A stretch of 14,767 nt of DNA from CAYUAG01 sp046483025 (GTDB lineage Bacteria; Zhuqueibacterota; QNDG01; CAYUAG01): the NCBI GenBank assembly GCA_046483025.1, contig JAWODZ010000160.1, positions 1-14,767 of the forward strand, given 5' to 3'. The first letter of the stretch is position 1. Every line of letters starts with the position of its first letter. The notes beneath the pieces are model-generated. The model had not been told where the DNA came from. It saw nothing but the letters and a program-made list of their open reading frames with translations, and made no database searches. Positions 1 through 7,118 of the stretch are shown piece after piece. The position numbers and the translations under genes are program-made.

Positions 1-207
1 TATTCCCATTATGGAAGCATACCTGGGTTCATTTATTCCGGTCTGGATACTTAATACAGCTGGCAGTTCGATTTCCAGTTTCTCTAACAGACCACCTTCC
101 GTGAACTGGAAGGTGGTCTGTTAGAGAAACTGGAAATCGAACTGCCAGCTGTATTAAGTATCCAGACCGGAATAAATGAACCCAGGTATGCTTCCATAAT
201 GGGAATA
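1..207. repeat. Perfect 100-bp inverted repeat with 7-nt loop (probable fold-back artefact)
   Basis: Bases 1-100 are the exact reverse complement of bases 108-207, separated by GTGAACT at 101-107. The right arm is normal coding sequence for the etfB C-terminal half. The left arm is the same coding sequence in antisense and has two in-frame stops (52-54 and 85-87) in the etfB frame. A 100-bp perfect palindrome inside a protein gene at the very start of the sequence is typical of a chimeric fold-back made during amplification or assembly. Bases 1-100 should not be treated as real flanking DNA. The minus-strand reading frame over 29-301 is a by-product of it. Confidence 0.95.
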
Positions 208-414
208 GCCAAAGCATCCAAAAAAGAGATAGAATTGAAAGGTTTGAATGATCTGGGCTTAAAAGAAGATCAGGTAGGAGAAAAAGGATCAAAAACATCA
301 ATTAAAAAACTTGAACTTCCAGTGCAGGAAAAAATGGCAGAATTGATTTCCGGGGCTCCAGAAGAGGCTGCTGAGAAATTATCCGGAATCCTGAAGGAAA
401 GGGGGGTAGTATGA
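101..414 (+). CDS. etfB: Electron transfer flavoprotein beta subunit, C-terminal part (5' truncated)
   Basis: This is the C-terminal third of EtfB (FixA family), the smaller subunit of the heterodimeric flavoprotein that takes electrons from acyl-CoA dehydrogenases. The open frame continues upstream of the first ATG (199): from about 103 it reads REL-EGG, then LPAVLSIQTGINEPRYASIMGI, the family's hallmark segment PAVLxxQxGxNEPRYxSxxGI. The tail, rich in Lys and Glu and ending EEAAEKLSGILKERGVV, is also typical of EtfB. ATG 199 is therefore an internal Met, and the true start lies outside the window. The 5' end is lost at the fold-back junction (1-207). The stop TGA overlaps the etfA start as ATGA (411-414), so the two subunits are translationally coupled. 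Whether this ETF is of the bifurcating type cannot be judged, because the N-terminal nucleotide-binding region is missing. Confidence 0.93.
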
Positions 415-1388
415 AAGAAATATTTGTACTGATAGAACACCGGCAGGGGGAAATTCAGGATGTTACTTTTGAGCTCTTAACCGGAGCTGCAGATCTGGCT
501 TCTAAAATAGAAGGAAATATTACAGCTGTTCTTTTAGGCTCAGGAATAGATTCTTTCATTGATGAATTAAAAGGATGGGCTCATAAAATTCTGGTTGTAG
601 AAGATGAAAAACTAAAGGATTTCAATGCCGAAGCTTACCAGAAAGTCCTGTCATCTCTTATTCAGGAACATAAACCATTTGTTACTTTAATTGCTCAATC
701 GGGTTTTGGAGTAGATTTAGCACCCAGTCTGGCAGTGGAATTAAACTACCCTATTACTACAGATTGCTATGAGATTGACAGTAAAGATGGCAAACTTATT
801 GCTTATCGTCAGATGTATGGTGGTAAGGTCAATGCAACCATTGAGATTGCTGACTCACCGGGTACACTATTAACTATACGAGCATCATCTTTTAAACCTG
901 AAAAGAATGATTTAACTGCTGAAGTTGAAAAGGCTGAATGCCCCTTAAAAGAGGATATCAGCTACCGGAAATTTCTGGAATATGTTGAAGCTGCAGTAGG
1001 TGAAGTTGATATTACTCAGGCAAATGTTGTTATTGGTGTGGGAAGAGGTATTAAAGAGCAGGAGAATATTCCTCTGGTAGAGGAACTTGCTGATGCCATA
1101 GGTGGAGTTATTGCCTGTTCCCGTCCCATTGTTGATGCCGGATGGCTGCCTAAAGACCGTCAGGTGGGGTCATCAGGTAAAACAGTGAAACCAAAGCTTT
1201 ACCTTGCTCTGGGAATAAGCGGAGCATTTCAGCATGTAGCAGGTATGAAGGGTGCAGATACAGTGGTAGCTGTCAACAAAGATGATAATGCCCCAATTTT
1301 CGGAGTTGCGGATTATGGAATAGTGGATGATTTATTAAAAGTAGTTCCTGCATTAACAAATAGATTTAAGGAATTAAAGGCAGATTAA
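411..1388 (+). CDS. etfA: Electron transfer flavoprotein alpha subunit
   Basis: This is the alpha subunit (FixB family) of the ETF heterodimer, 325 aa, a normal full length without a ferredoxin extension. Residues 1 to about 190 are the Rossmann-like ETF domain. The C-terminal FAD domain is clear: IGVGRGIKEQEN (start of the domain), RQVGSSGKTVKPKLYLALGI around residues 250-270, then GISGAFQHVAGMKGAD and VAVNKDDNAPIF. Arg250 in DRQVGSSGKTV is in the segment that contacts FAD. The ATG overlaps the etfB stop, and only one base separates its stop from the downstream HdrA-like gene. This layout suggests ETF hands electrons to that Fe-S flavoprotein rather than only to a membrane ETF dehydrogenase; that is inference from context. 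The acyl-CoA dehydrogenase at 7513-8670 is the obvious electron donor. Confidence 0.96.
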   Translation: MKEIFVLIEHRQGEIQDVTFELLTGAADLASKIEGNITAVLLGSGIDSFIDELKGWAHKILVVEDEKLKDFNAEAYQKVLSSLIQEHKPFVTLIAQSGFGVDLAPSLAVELNYPITTDCYEIDSKDGKLIAYRQMYGGKVNATIEIADSPGTLLTIRASSFKPEKNDLTAEVEKAECPLKEDISYRKFLEYVEAAVGEVDITQANVVIGVGRGIKEQENIPLVEELADAIGGVIACSRPIVDAGWLPKDRQVGSSGKTVKPKLYLALGISGAFQHVAGMKGADTVVAVNKDDNAPIFGVADYGIVDDLLKVVPALTNRFKELKAD

Positions 1389-1389
1389 T

Positions 1390-3351
1390 ATGGCTAAAAT
1401 TGGTGTATATGTATGTCACTGCGGTATAAATATCGCTTCTACCGTGGATGTTGAGAGAGTAGTAAATGCAGCTGGAAAATATCATTCTGTAGCTGTAGCA
1501 AGAGATTATCCTTATATGTGTTCGGACCCTGGTCAGGAGTTAATAAAAAAAGATATCAAAGAGTACAAACTGGATCGTGTGGTTATAGCTGCCTGTTCAC
1601 CCCAGATGCATGAATCCACTTTTCGAAAAACCTGTGAATCAGCCGGTGTAAATGCTTACTGTCTGGAAATTGCAAACATAAGAGAGCAGTGTTCCTGGGT
1701 GCATGATTCCAAAGAAGAGGCAACTGCTAAAGCTATTGATCTGGTGTTAAGTTCCTTGTCCCGTGCTCAACTTCTACAACCACTTGAAGTTCAGGAAGTA
1801 CCGGTAACAAGATCCGCACTGGTAATAGGAGGGGGCATTGCTGGTATTCAGGCAGCATTAGATATAGCAGATACAGGATTTAAAGTATATCTGGTAGAAA
1901 AGACTCCTTCTATCGGTGGTCACATGGCTCAATTGGATAAAACTTTTCCTACTCTTGATTGTTCAGCCTGTATTCTTACTCCTAAGATGGTGGATGTAGC
2001 AAACCATCCCAATATCGAGCTTCTGACTTATTCAGAAGTTGAAAAGGTAGAAGGGTTTATTGGAAACTACCAGGTAACAATTAAGAAAAAACCACGGTAT
2101 GTAGATGTGGATAAATGTACGGGGTGTGGTATTTGTGCAGAAGAATGTCGTATGAAAAAACGGATAGAAAGTGAATTTAATGAAAGGATGGGAAAACGTT
2201 CAGCAATTTATGTCCCTTTTCCTCAGGCTGTCCCTTTGAAGTATACAATTGATCCGGAAAGTTGTCTCTTCCTCACTCGAGGAAAATGTGGTAAATCTCC
2301 TGCCTGTAAAGATGCCTGTGAAGCAAATGCTGTAGATTTTAAACAGAAGGAAGAATACATTGACATTGATATCGGAACTATAATTGTTGCTACCGGATTT
2401 GAAACCTTTTCAGCGGAAAGAAAACCGGAACTTGCCTATCAATACTATGAGAATGTTATTACCGGATTAGAATTTGAAAGACTGGTCTCTGCTTCTGGTC
2501 CAACAGAGGGAGAGATTATTATTGGAGAAAAACAACCTAAGAAAGTAGTATTTATCCAGTGCGTAGGATCCAGAGATAAAAATTTGGGTAATGAATATTG
2601 TTCCCGGGTTTGTTGTATGTATGCTATTAAACAGGCACATCTGATTAAAGAAAAAATTCCTGATGCTCAGGTAACTATACTATATATGGATATCCGGTGT
2701 TTTGGTAAAGGATATGAGGAGTTTTATGACCGGGTCCGGGCCGAAGGAGTCATTTTTAGACGGGCGATCGGATCTGAAATTTACAGAAAAAAAGATGGAT
2801 TAACAGTACGAACTGAGGATACATTTTTGGGAGAGACTGTTGAAGTGGATGCAGATCTGGTAGTGCTTTCAGTAGGTATGGAAATCGGGAAAGGATCTCA
2901 GCGTACAGCTGATTTACTTAAGCTTTCCACTTCTACAGATGGTTTTCTGATGGAAGCTCATCCGAAATTAAGGCCGGTAGATACAGCAACAGAAGGTATA
3001 TTTCTGGCTGGTTGCTGCCAGGGGCCAAAAGATATTCCGGATACAGTAGCTCAGGCAAAAGCAGCTGCTGCTTCTGCAGTTATTCCTTTGAGTAGAGGTA
3101 AGGTTTTTGTTGAACCAATTGTTGCTGTAGTAAATCCGGATCTCTGTTCCGGTTGTCGGATATGTGAATCAGTGTGTGAGTTCAAAGCACCTGAGTTTGA
3201 TGAGGATAATGGAATAATTAAAATCAATGCGGCTTTATGCAAGGGGTGCGGTTCCTGTGCCAGTGCTTGTCCCAGTGGTGCAATTACTATTCAACACTTT
3301 ACAGATGCACAGATTTTAGCTCAACTCCATTCGCTGACTGAATGCATGTAG
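1390..3351 (+). CDS. hdrA: HdrA-like FAD/iron-sulfur protein (heterodisulfide reductase subunit A family)
   Basis: This is a 653-aa soluble protein of the HdrA family, the flavin-based electron-bifurcating/confurcating hub of heterodisulfide reductase complexes, at standard full length. The N-terminal domain has VYVCHCGINIA (Cys9, Cys11) and CSDPGQ. The Rossmann FAD motif GGGIAG is at 147-152, followed by IGGHMAQLDKTFPTLDC and SACILTPKM, typical of HdrA. Cluster ligands are visible: Cys243/246/249/253 (CTGCGICAEEC), Cys292/300/306/310, and two C-terminal ferredoxin motifs at Cys586/589/592/596 and Cys617/620/623/627. No HdrB or HdrC is present in the window. Instead etfAB precedes it and mvhD follows, so here it probably links ETF to a hydrogenase, formate dehydrogenase or other partner encoded elsewhere. 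The gene starts 1 nt after etfA. Confidence 0.93.
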   Translation: MAKIGVYVCHCGINIASTVDVERVVNAAGKYHSVAVARDYPYMCSDPGQELIKKDIKEYKLDRVVIAACSPQMHESTFRKTCESAGVNAYCLEIANIREQCSWVHDSKEEATAKAIDLVLSSLSRAQLLQPLEVQEVPVTRSALVIGGGIAGIQAALDIADTGFKVYLVEKTPSIGGHMAQLDKTFPTLDCSACILTPKMVDVANHPNIELLTYSEVEKVEGFIGNYQVTIKKKPRYVDVDKCTGCGICAEECRMKKRIESEFNERMGKRSAIYVPFPQAVPLKYTIDPESCLFLTRGKCGKSPACKDACEANAVDFKQKEEYIDIDIGTIIVATGFETFSAERKPELAYQYYENVITGLEFERLVSASGPTEGEIIIGEKQPKKVVFIQCVGSRDKNLGNEYCSRVCCMYAIKQAHLIKEKIPDAQVTILYMDIRCFGKGYEEFYDRVRAEGVIFRRAIGSEIYRKKDGLTVRTEDTFLGETVEVDADLVVLSVGMEIGKGSQRTADLLKLSTSTDGFLMEAHPKLRPVDTATEGIFLAGCCQGPKDIPDTVAQAKAAAASAVIPLSRGKVFVEPIVAVVNPDLCSGCRICESVCEFKAPEFDEDNGIIKINAALCKGCGSCASACPSGAITIQHFTDAQILAQLHSLTECM

Positions 3352-3394
3352 TCTGATTATAATTATATGAAATTAATACTAAACGGATAATATT

Positions 3395-3841
3395 ATGAGT
3401 CAGTCAATAAAAAATAATGATTGGAAACCAAATATAGTAGGTTTTGCCTGTAATTGGTGCTGCTATGCAGGTGCTGATTTAGCAGGTACATCCAGGATTA
3501 AGTATCCTGCAAACATAAGAATAATCAGATTAATGTGTACTGGCAGGGTCGATCCCACCTTTATTCTCCGGGCATTTCTTGAAGGAGTAGATGGTGTATT
3601 TATCGGAGGATGCCATCCGGGTGATTGTCATTATCAGTCAGGAAATTACAAAGCACAGCGATGTATACAGTTAACCAAACAAATGATACATCAGTTTGGT
3701 ATTGAACCGGAACGACTTCATCTGGAATGGATATCTGCATCAGAAGGCAAATTGTTTGCAGATACTATATCAGCGTTTACAGAAAAAATTAAATCTTTAG
3801 GGCCGAATTCATTTAATAATAAGTCACTTAAAAAGCTGTAG
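3395..3841 (+). CDS. mvhD: MvhD-like [2Fe-2S] electron-transfer protein
   Basis: This 148-aa protein is of the MvhD/FlpD family (methyl-viologen-reducing hydrogenase delta subunit). MvhD carries a [2Fe-2S] cluster and passes electrons between HdrA and a hydrogenase or formate dehydrogenase. Family signatures are complete: GFACNWCCYAGAD (Cys19, 22, 23), RLMCTGRVDP (Cys48), and GGCHPGDCHY (Cys73, Cys78), followed by NYKAQRC. The family also occurs fused to HdrA; here the two are separate adjacent genes 43 nt apart. No hydrogenase large or small subunit (MvhA/MvhG) is in the window, so the final partner is unknown. The ribosome-binding site ahead of the ATG is weak. Confidence 0.93.
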   Translation: MSQSIKNNDWKPNIVGFACNWCCYAGADLAGTSRIKYPANIRIIRLMCTGRVDPTFILRAFLEGVDGVFIGGCHPGDCHYQSGNYKAQRCIQLTKQMIHQFGIEPERLHLEWISASEGKLFADTISAFTEKIKSLGPNSFNNKSLKKL

Positions 3842-3856
3842 AAAAAGAGAAGATTA

Positions 3857-4396
3857 ATGTCAAAAAAAAATGTGATGAAAAGAGGTCAGGTTCACGTTTA
3901 TACCGGGAAAGGCAAAGGTAAGACAACTGCTGCTCTGGGACTGGCTTTTCGGGCCTGCGGTCATGGCTGGAAGGTTTTGATGATATGTTTTATGAAGGGA
4001 GATCCTAATTACGGAGAAGTTCTTATTTCAAAAAAAATTCCAAATTTTACATTAGTGCAGTCAGGACTTTCGACATTTGTCAAAAAAGGAGAACCTTCAG
4101 AAGAAGATCTTCGCCTAGCCAGTGAAGGTTTTGAGATGGCAGAAAAAGCAATTAAACAAAAAAAATATGATATGGTAATCTTAGATGAAATTAATGTTGC
4201 TATAGATTACGGGTTACTATCACTCAATGAAGTTCTGGATTTAATGGATAAAAAGCCTATGGAGGTGGAGCTGATCTTCACTGGCCGTTCTGCCCATCCG
4301 GAAATAGTGAAAAAAGCTAATCTTGTCAGCGAGGTGCTGGAGATTAAACATTATTATACAAAAGGAATAAATGGCAGAGAAGGAATTGAATATTAA
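3857..4396 (+). CDS. cobO: Corrinoid (cob(I)alamin) adenosyltransferase, CobA/CobO/BtuR family
   Basis: This 179-aa enzyme transfers the 5'-deoxyadenosyl group from ATP to cob(I)alamin, making the AdoCbl cofactor needed by the mutase encoded 1 kb downstream. The family's unusual P-loop is clear: VHVYTGKGKGKTTAALG, with GKGKGKTT at residues 17-24. FMKGDPNYGE and the Walker-B-like segment VILDEINVAIDYG follow. The protein ends HYYTKGINGREGIEY, matching the conserved family ending (G-x-x-x-R-x-G-I-E-Y/F). An AGAGAAG-like ribosome site precedes ATG 3857. The 3' end overlaps meaB by 26 nt in another frame. No cobalamin riboswitch is visible in the 15-nt gap upstream, so the gene appears to be transcribed with the ETF/Hdr block. 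Confidence 0.93.
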   Translation: MSKKNVMKRGQVHVYTGKGKGKTTAALGLAFRACGHGWKVLMICFMKGDPNYGEVLISKKIPNFTLVQSGLSTFVKKGEPSEEDLRLASEGFEMAEKAIKQKKYDMVILDEINVAIDYGLLSLNEVLDLMDKKPMEVELIFTGRSAHPEIVKKANLVSEVLEIKHYYTKGINGREGIEY

Positions 4397-5333
4397 TAAT
4401 CTGGTGAAAAGATTCAATTCAGGCGATAGAACTGCCTGTGCTCGCATGATATCCATGATGGAAAATGGTTCTCCTGATGCATCTGAACTTTTTAATGCAG
4501 TGTATCATAAGGTTGGAAGAGCACATCGAATAGGTATTACTGGCCCTCCTGGTGCCGGGAAGAGTACCATGGTGGAAAAACTTACCCTTAAAATACGAGA
4601 AAAGGGAAATTCTGCAGCCATAGTAGCTGTGGATCCTTCTTCTCCATTCAGCGGAGGAGCAATTTTAGGCGACAGAATACGGATGTCAAAGTTATTTTTA
4701 GATCCGGAGGTTTTTATCCGCAGTATGGCTACCCGGGGAAGTCTGGGGGGTATTTCTTCTAAAACCAGGGCAGTATGTGATCTTCTGGATGCTTTTGGAA
4801 AAGATATAATTATTATTGAGACTGTGGGAGTAGGACAGGCGGAATTGGATGTAGTAATGGCAGCCCATACTACTATTGTCACTCTGGTACCGGAATCAGG
4901 TGATGGTATTCAGGCCATGAAGGCAGGTTTGATGGAAATCGGTAATCTTTTTGTAATTAATAAGTCTGACCGGGACGGAGCAGACCAATTATACACGGAA
5001 ATTGAAATGATGCTGGATATGCTTCCTGATACTAAAAAATGGCGTCCAAAAATTTTTCAGACTATAGCAAAAGACGATAAGGGAATCGATACCCTTCTCG
5101 AGGGGGTGAACGATCACTATCAGTATATGAAAGAGCATAATCTGCTTATGAGTCATAAAGAAGAAAACATCAAATCCGGAATTATGCAGGAATTACAGGA
5201 TCGTCTTTCAGATTCACTCCATAAGAACTCTGATATTAAATCTATATTTGATGCCAGCATAAAGCAGGTGTGTAACGGAAAAATAACACCGGGTGATGTG
5301 GTGGAAGAAATGTGGAATCTTCTCCAACGTTGA
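4371..5333 (+). CDS. meaB: MeaB-type G-protein chaperone of B12-dependent mutase
   Basis: This 320-aa P-loop GTPase is of the MeaB/ArgK (MMAA) family. MeaB gates AdoCbl loading into acyl-CoA mutases and protects or reactivates them. Motifs in order: Walker A GITGPPGAGKST (58-66 core), VAVDPSSPFSGGAILGDRIRM (switch region, about 86-105), IIIETVGVGQAE (G3, about 150-158), and the guanine-specificity motif NKSD (197-200). The C-terminal helical arm used for dimerisation is present, and the length is normal. The start ATG 4371 lies inside cobO (26-nt overlap) and has AAAGGA six bases upstream, suggesting coupled translation. In IcmF enzymes this GTPase is fused into the mutase; here it is a free-standing gene next to a split mutase. 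Confidence 0.95.
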   Translation: MAEKELNINNLVKRFNSGDRTACARMISMMENGSPDASELFNAVYHKVGRAHRIGITGPPGAGKSTMVEKLTLKIREKGNSAAIVAVDPSSPFSGGAILGDRIRMSKLFLDPEVFIRSMATRGSLGGISSKTRAVCDLLDAFGKDIIIIETVGVGQAELDVVMAAHTTIVTLVPESGDGIQAMKAGLMEIGNLFVINKSDRDGADQLYTEIEMMLDMLPDTKKWRPKIFQTIAKDDKGIDTLLEGVNDHYQYMKEHNLLMSHKEENIKSGIMQELQDRLSDSLHKNSDIKSIFDASIKQVCNGKITPGDVVEEMWNLLQR

Positions 5334-5358
5334 TATCTGAAAGAATAAATATGATAAT
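5330..5358 (+). promoter_or_regulatory. Possible sigma70-like promoter before the mutase genes
   Basis: TTGATA (5330-5335) and GATAAT (5353-5358) are each one base off the consensus -35 and -10 boxes and are separated by exactly 17 nt. They sit at the end of meaB, 85 nt before the mutase ATG, and would allow separate expression of the mutase block. In AT-rich DNA such matches arise by chance, so this is only a candidate. Confidence 0.25.
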
Positions 5359-5359
5359 A

Positions 5360-5395
5360 GCCACAGATATACACAGATTAAACACGGATTTTGGA
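5360..5395. repeat. Short degenerate intergenic repeat (CACAGAT / ACACAGATTA / ACACGGATT)
   Basis: The meaB-mutase gap holds three loosely tandem units: CCACAGATAT, ACACAGATTA and AACACGGATT. From memory, similar CACAGATTAACACAGAT-like tracts occur between genes in many environmental bacterial genomes; this cannot be verified here. It has no coding potential and its function is unknown. Confidence 0.45.
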
Positions 5396-5427
5396 TCTTT
5401 GGTTTTAAATAATAACATTTGATAGAA

Positions 5428-5434
5428 GAGAAGG
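5428..5434 (+). promoter_or_regulatory. Ribosome-binding site deciding the mutase start
   Basis: GAGAAGG lies 8 nt before ATG 5443. The in-frame TTG at 5419 extends the frame by eight codons but has no good site before it, so ATG 5443 is preferred. Confidence 0.6.
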
Positions 5435-5442
5435 TAGAAAAA

Positions 5443-7098
5443 ATGTCACAAAAAATTAAATCGGAAAAGGATAAGTGGAAAAAGAAGTTTGAAGCCTGTA
5501 AAAAAAGGAATATTACCTTTACTACGGTGTCCGGTGAACAAATCAATCCATTGTATACCCCTGATGATTTGGAGAATCTTGATTATGTGAGGGAGGTTGG
5601 TTTTCCAGGTCAGTATCCTTTTACCCGGGGGGTGTATGATTCCATGTACCGGGGGAGACTGTGGACTATGCGAATGTTTTCCGGGTTTGGCAGTGCTGCA
5701 GACACCAATAAACGTTATCATTACCTTCTAGAACATGGACAAACCGGTCTTTCAGTTGCTTTTGATTTTCCTACCTTATACGGAAGGGATTCTGATGATC
5801 CCTTTTCCTGCGGTGAAGTAGGAAAATGTGGGGTGGCAATTTCATCTTTGGCTGATATGGAACGATTATTTAAAGGTATTCCTCTAGAAAAAGTATCCAC
5901 TTCCATGACCATAAACGGCCCAGCTGCAATACTCTGGGCTTTTTATATTGCCACTGCTGAGAAGCAGGGTGTTGGATCAGAAAAATTACGGGGAACTATT
6001 CAGAATGATGTACTTAAGGAATATATTGCTCAAAAGTCCTGGCTTATACCTCCGGAACCGTCCATGCGACTTACCGTGGATACCATGGAATACGGATACA
6101 AACATGTCCCGAAATGGAATACTATTTCAATTTCCGGTTATCATATCAGAGAGGCAGGATCAACTGCAGCCCAGGAACTGGCATTTACCCTGGCAGATGG
6201 TTTTGCCTACGTTGATGCTGGAATCCAATCAGGATTGGATGTGGATAGTTTTGCTCCCCGTTTATCTTTTTTCTTTAATTCCCATTTGGATTTTTTTGAA
6301 GAGATCGCCAAGTACCGGGCAGCCCGTCGTATCTGGGCCCGTGAAATGAAAAATAAGTATGGAGCAAAGAATCAGCGTTCACTTTTAATGCGGTTTCACA
6401 CCCAGACTGCAGGATGTACTCTCACTGCTCAGCAACCTGAAAATAATATAGTACGGGTAGCCTGGCAGGCATTGGCTGCTGTTCTGGGAGGTACTCAGAG
6501 TCTGCATACAAATTCCATGGATGAGACTCTGGCTCTTCCTTCAGAAAAGGCAGTGCTGATTGCACTTAGAACACAACAGCTTATTGCCCATGAATCAGGG
6601 GCGGCAAATACCATAGATCCCCTGGCAGGATCGTATTTTATAGAATCCCTGACTAATAAGATGGAAGAAAGAGCTTATGAGTATTTTGATAAGATAGAGA
6701 AATTGGGCGGGATAATTAACGCTGTAGAAAAAGGATACCCACAAAAAGAGATAGCTAAGGCTGCTTATCAATACCAAAAAGAGATTGAAGAAAAAAAACG
6801 TATAGTGGTGGGATTAAATGAATACAAAATAAACAATGAAAAAATTGAAATCCCCCTTTTGGAAGTGGACCCCCAGGTAGAGAAAGATCAAAATGAAAGA
6901 TTAGAGGAATTAAGAAAAAAACGGGATAATCAAAAAGTAAAAAGAACCCTGAATGATCTTAAAGATACGTGTAATAGCACTGATAATTTAATGTATCCCA
7001 TACTGGAAGCTGCTCGAGCCTATGCCACCCTGGGAGAAATTGCCGGAGTTTTAAAAGAGGTATTTGGAGAGTACAGAGAACCTCCTACGTATTGGTAA
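5443..7098 (+). CDS. icmA: Acyl-CoA mutase large subunit, isobutyryl-CoA mutase type
   Basis: This 551-aa subunit is the substrate-binding TIM barrel of an AdoCbl-dependent carbon-skeleton mutase, without the B12 domain, which is the next gene. Family motifs include FTRGVYDSMYRGRLWTMR, GLSVAFDFPTLYGRDSDDP, TSMTINGPA, GTIQNDVLKEY, ISISGYHIREAG (catalytic His234), EIAKYRAARRIWA and GGTQSLHTNSMDE. The two specificity positions are decisive. Methylmalonyl-CoA mutase has Tyr89 and Arg207 to hold the second carboxylate. Here they are Phe79 (codon 5677) and Gln197 (codon 6031), the pair known from isobutyryl-CoA mutase (Phe80/Gln198 in Streptomyces IcmA); 2-hydroxyisobutyryl-CoA mutase has Ile/Gln. 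The substrate is therefore probably a monocarboxylic acyl-CoA, interconverting isobutyryl- and n-butyryl-CoA. Odd point: the usually conserved Gln before Phe79 is Met78. A C5 substrate (isovaleryl/pivalyl-CoA) is not excluded. Confidence 0.9.
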   Translation: MSQKIKSEKDKWKKKFEACKKRNITFTTVSGEQINPLYTPDDLENLDYVREVGFPGQYPFTRGVYDSMYRGRLWTMRMFSGFGSAADTNKRYHYLLEHGQTGLSVAFDFPTLYGRDSDDPFSCGEVGKCGVAISSLADMERLFKGIPLEKVSTSMTINGPAAILWAFYIATAEKQGVGSEKLRGTIQNDVLKEYIAQKSWLIPPEPSMRLTVDTMEYGYKHVPKWNTISISGYHIREAGSTAAQELAFTLADGFAYVDAGIQSGLDVDSFAPRLSFFFNSHLDFFEEIAKYRAARRIWAREMKNKYGAKNQRSLLMRFHTQTAGCTLTAQQPENNIVRVAWQALAAVLGGTQSLHTNSMDETLALPSEKAVLIALRTQQLIAHESGAANTIDPLAGSYFIESLTNKMEERAYEYFDKIEKLGGIINAVEKGYPQKEIAKAAYQYQKEIEEKKRIVVGLNEYKINNEKIEIPLLEVDPQVEKDQNERLEELRKKRDNQKVKRTLNDLKDTCNSTDNLMYPILEAARAYATLGEIAGVLKEVFGEYREPPTYW

Positions 7099-7108
7099 AT
7101 ATAAAGTT

Positions 7109-7114
7109 GAGGTG
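7109..7114 (+). promoter_or_regulatory. Ribosome-binding site deciding the small-subunit start
   Basis: GAGGTG lies 4 nt before ATG 7119. An upstream in-frame start at 7092 would overlap the large-subunit gene and add nine residues unrelated to the family, so 7119 is the better start. Confidence 0.6.
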
Positions 7115-7118
7115 TTTA

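Noticed and set aside
29..301. Minus-strand frame of 90 residues at the window start
   Set aside because: It is the antisense of etfB made open by the fold-back repeat. It has no family resemblance and no ribosome site.
1390..3841. Methanogen origin, based on HdrA and MvhD
   Set aside because: Both families are common in anaerobic bacteria. No methanogenesis genes are present, and the DUF3857/transglutaminase neighbour points to bacteria.
3842..3856. Cobalamin riboswitch upstream of cobO or of the mutase
   Set aside because: The gap before cobO is only 15 nt, and the 109-nt region before the mutase shows no B12-box-like sequence or long structured leader.
4505..4882. Minus-strand frame of 125 residues within meaB
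   Set aside because: It is the shadow of a fully conserved GTPase gene and has no recognisable motifs.
5948..6349. Second plus-strand frame inside the mutase large subunit
   Set aside because: It overlaps conserved mutase motifs in another frame and its translation shows no domain. Chance frame.
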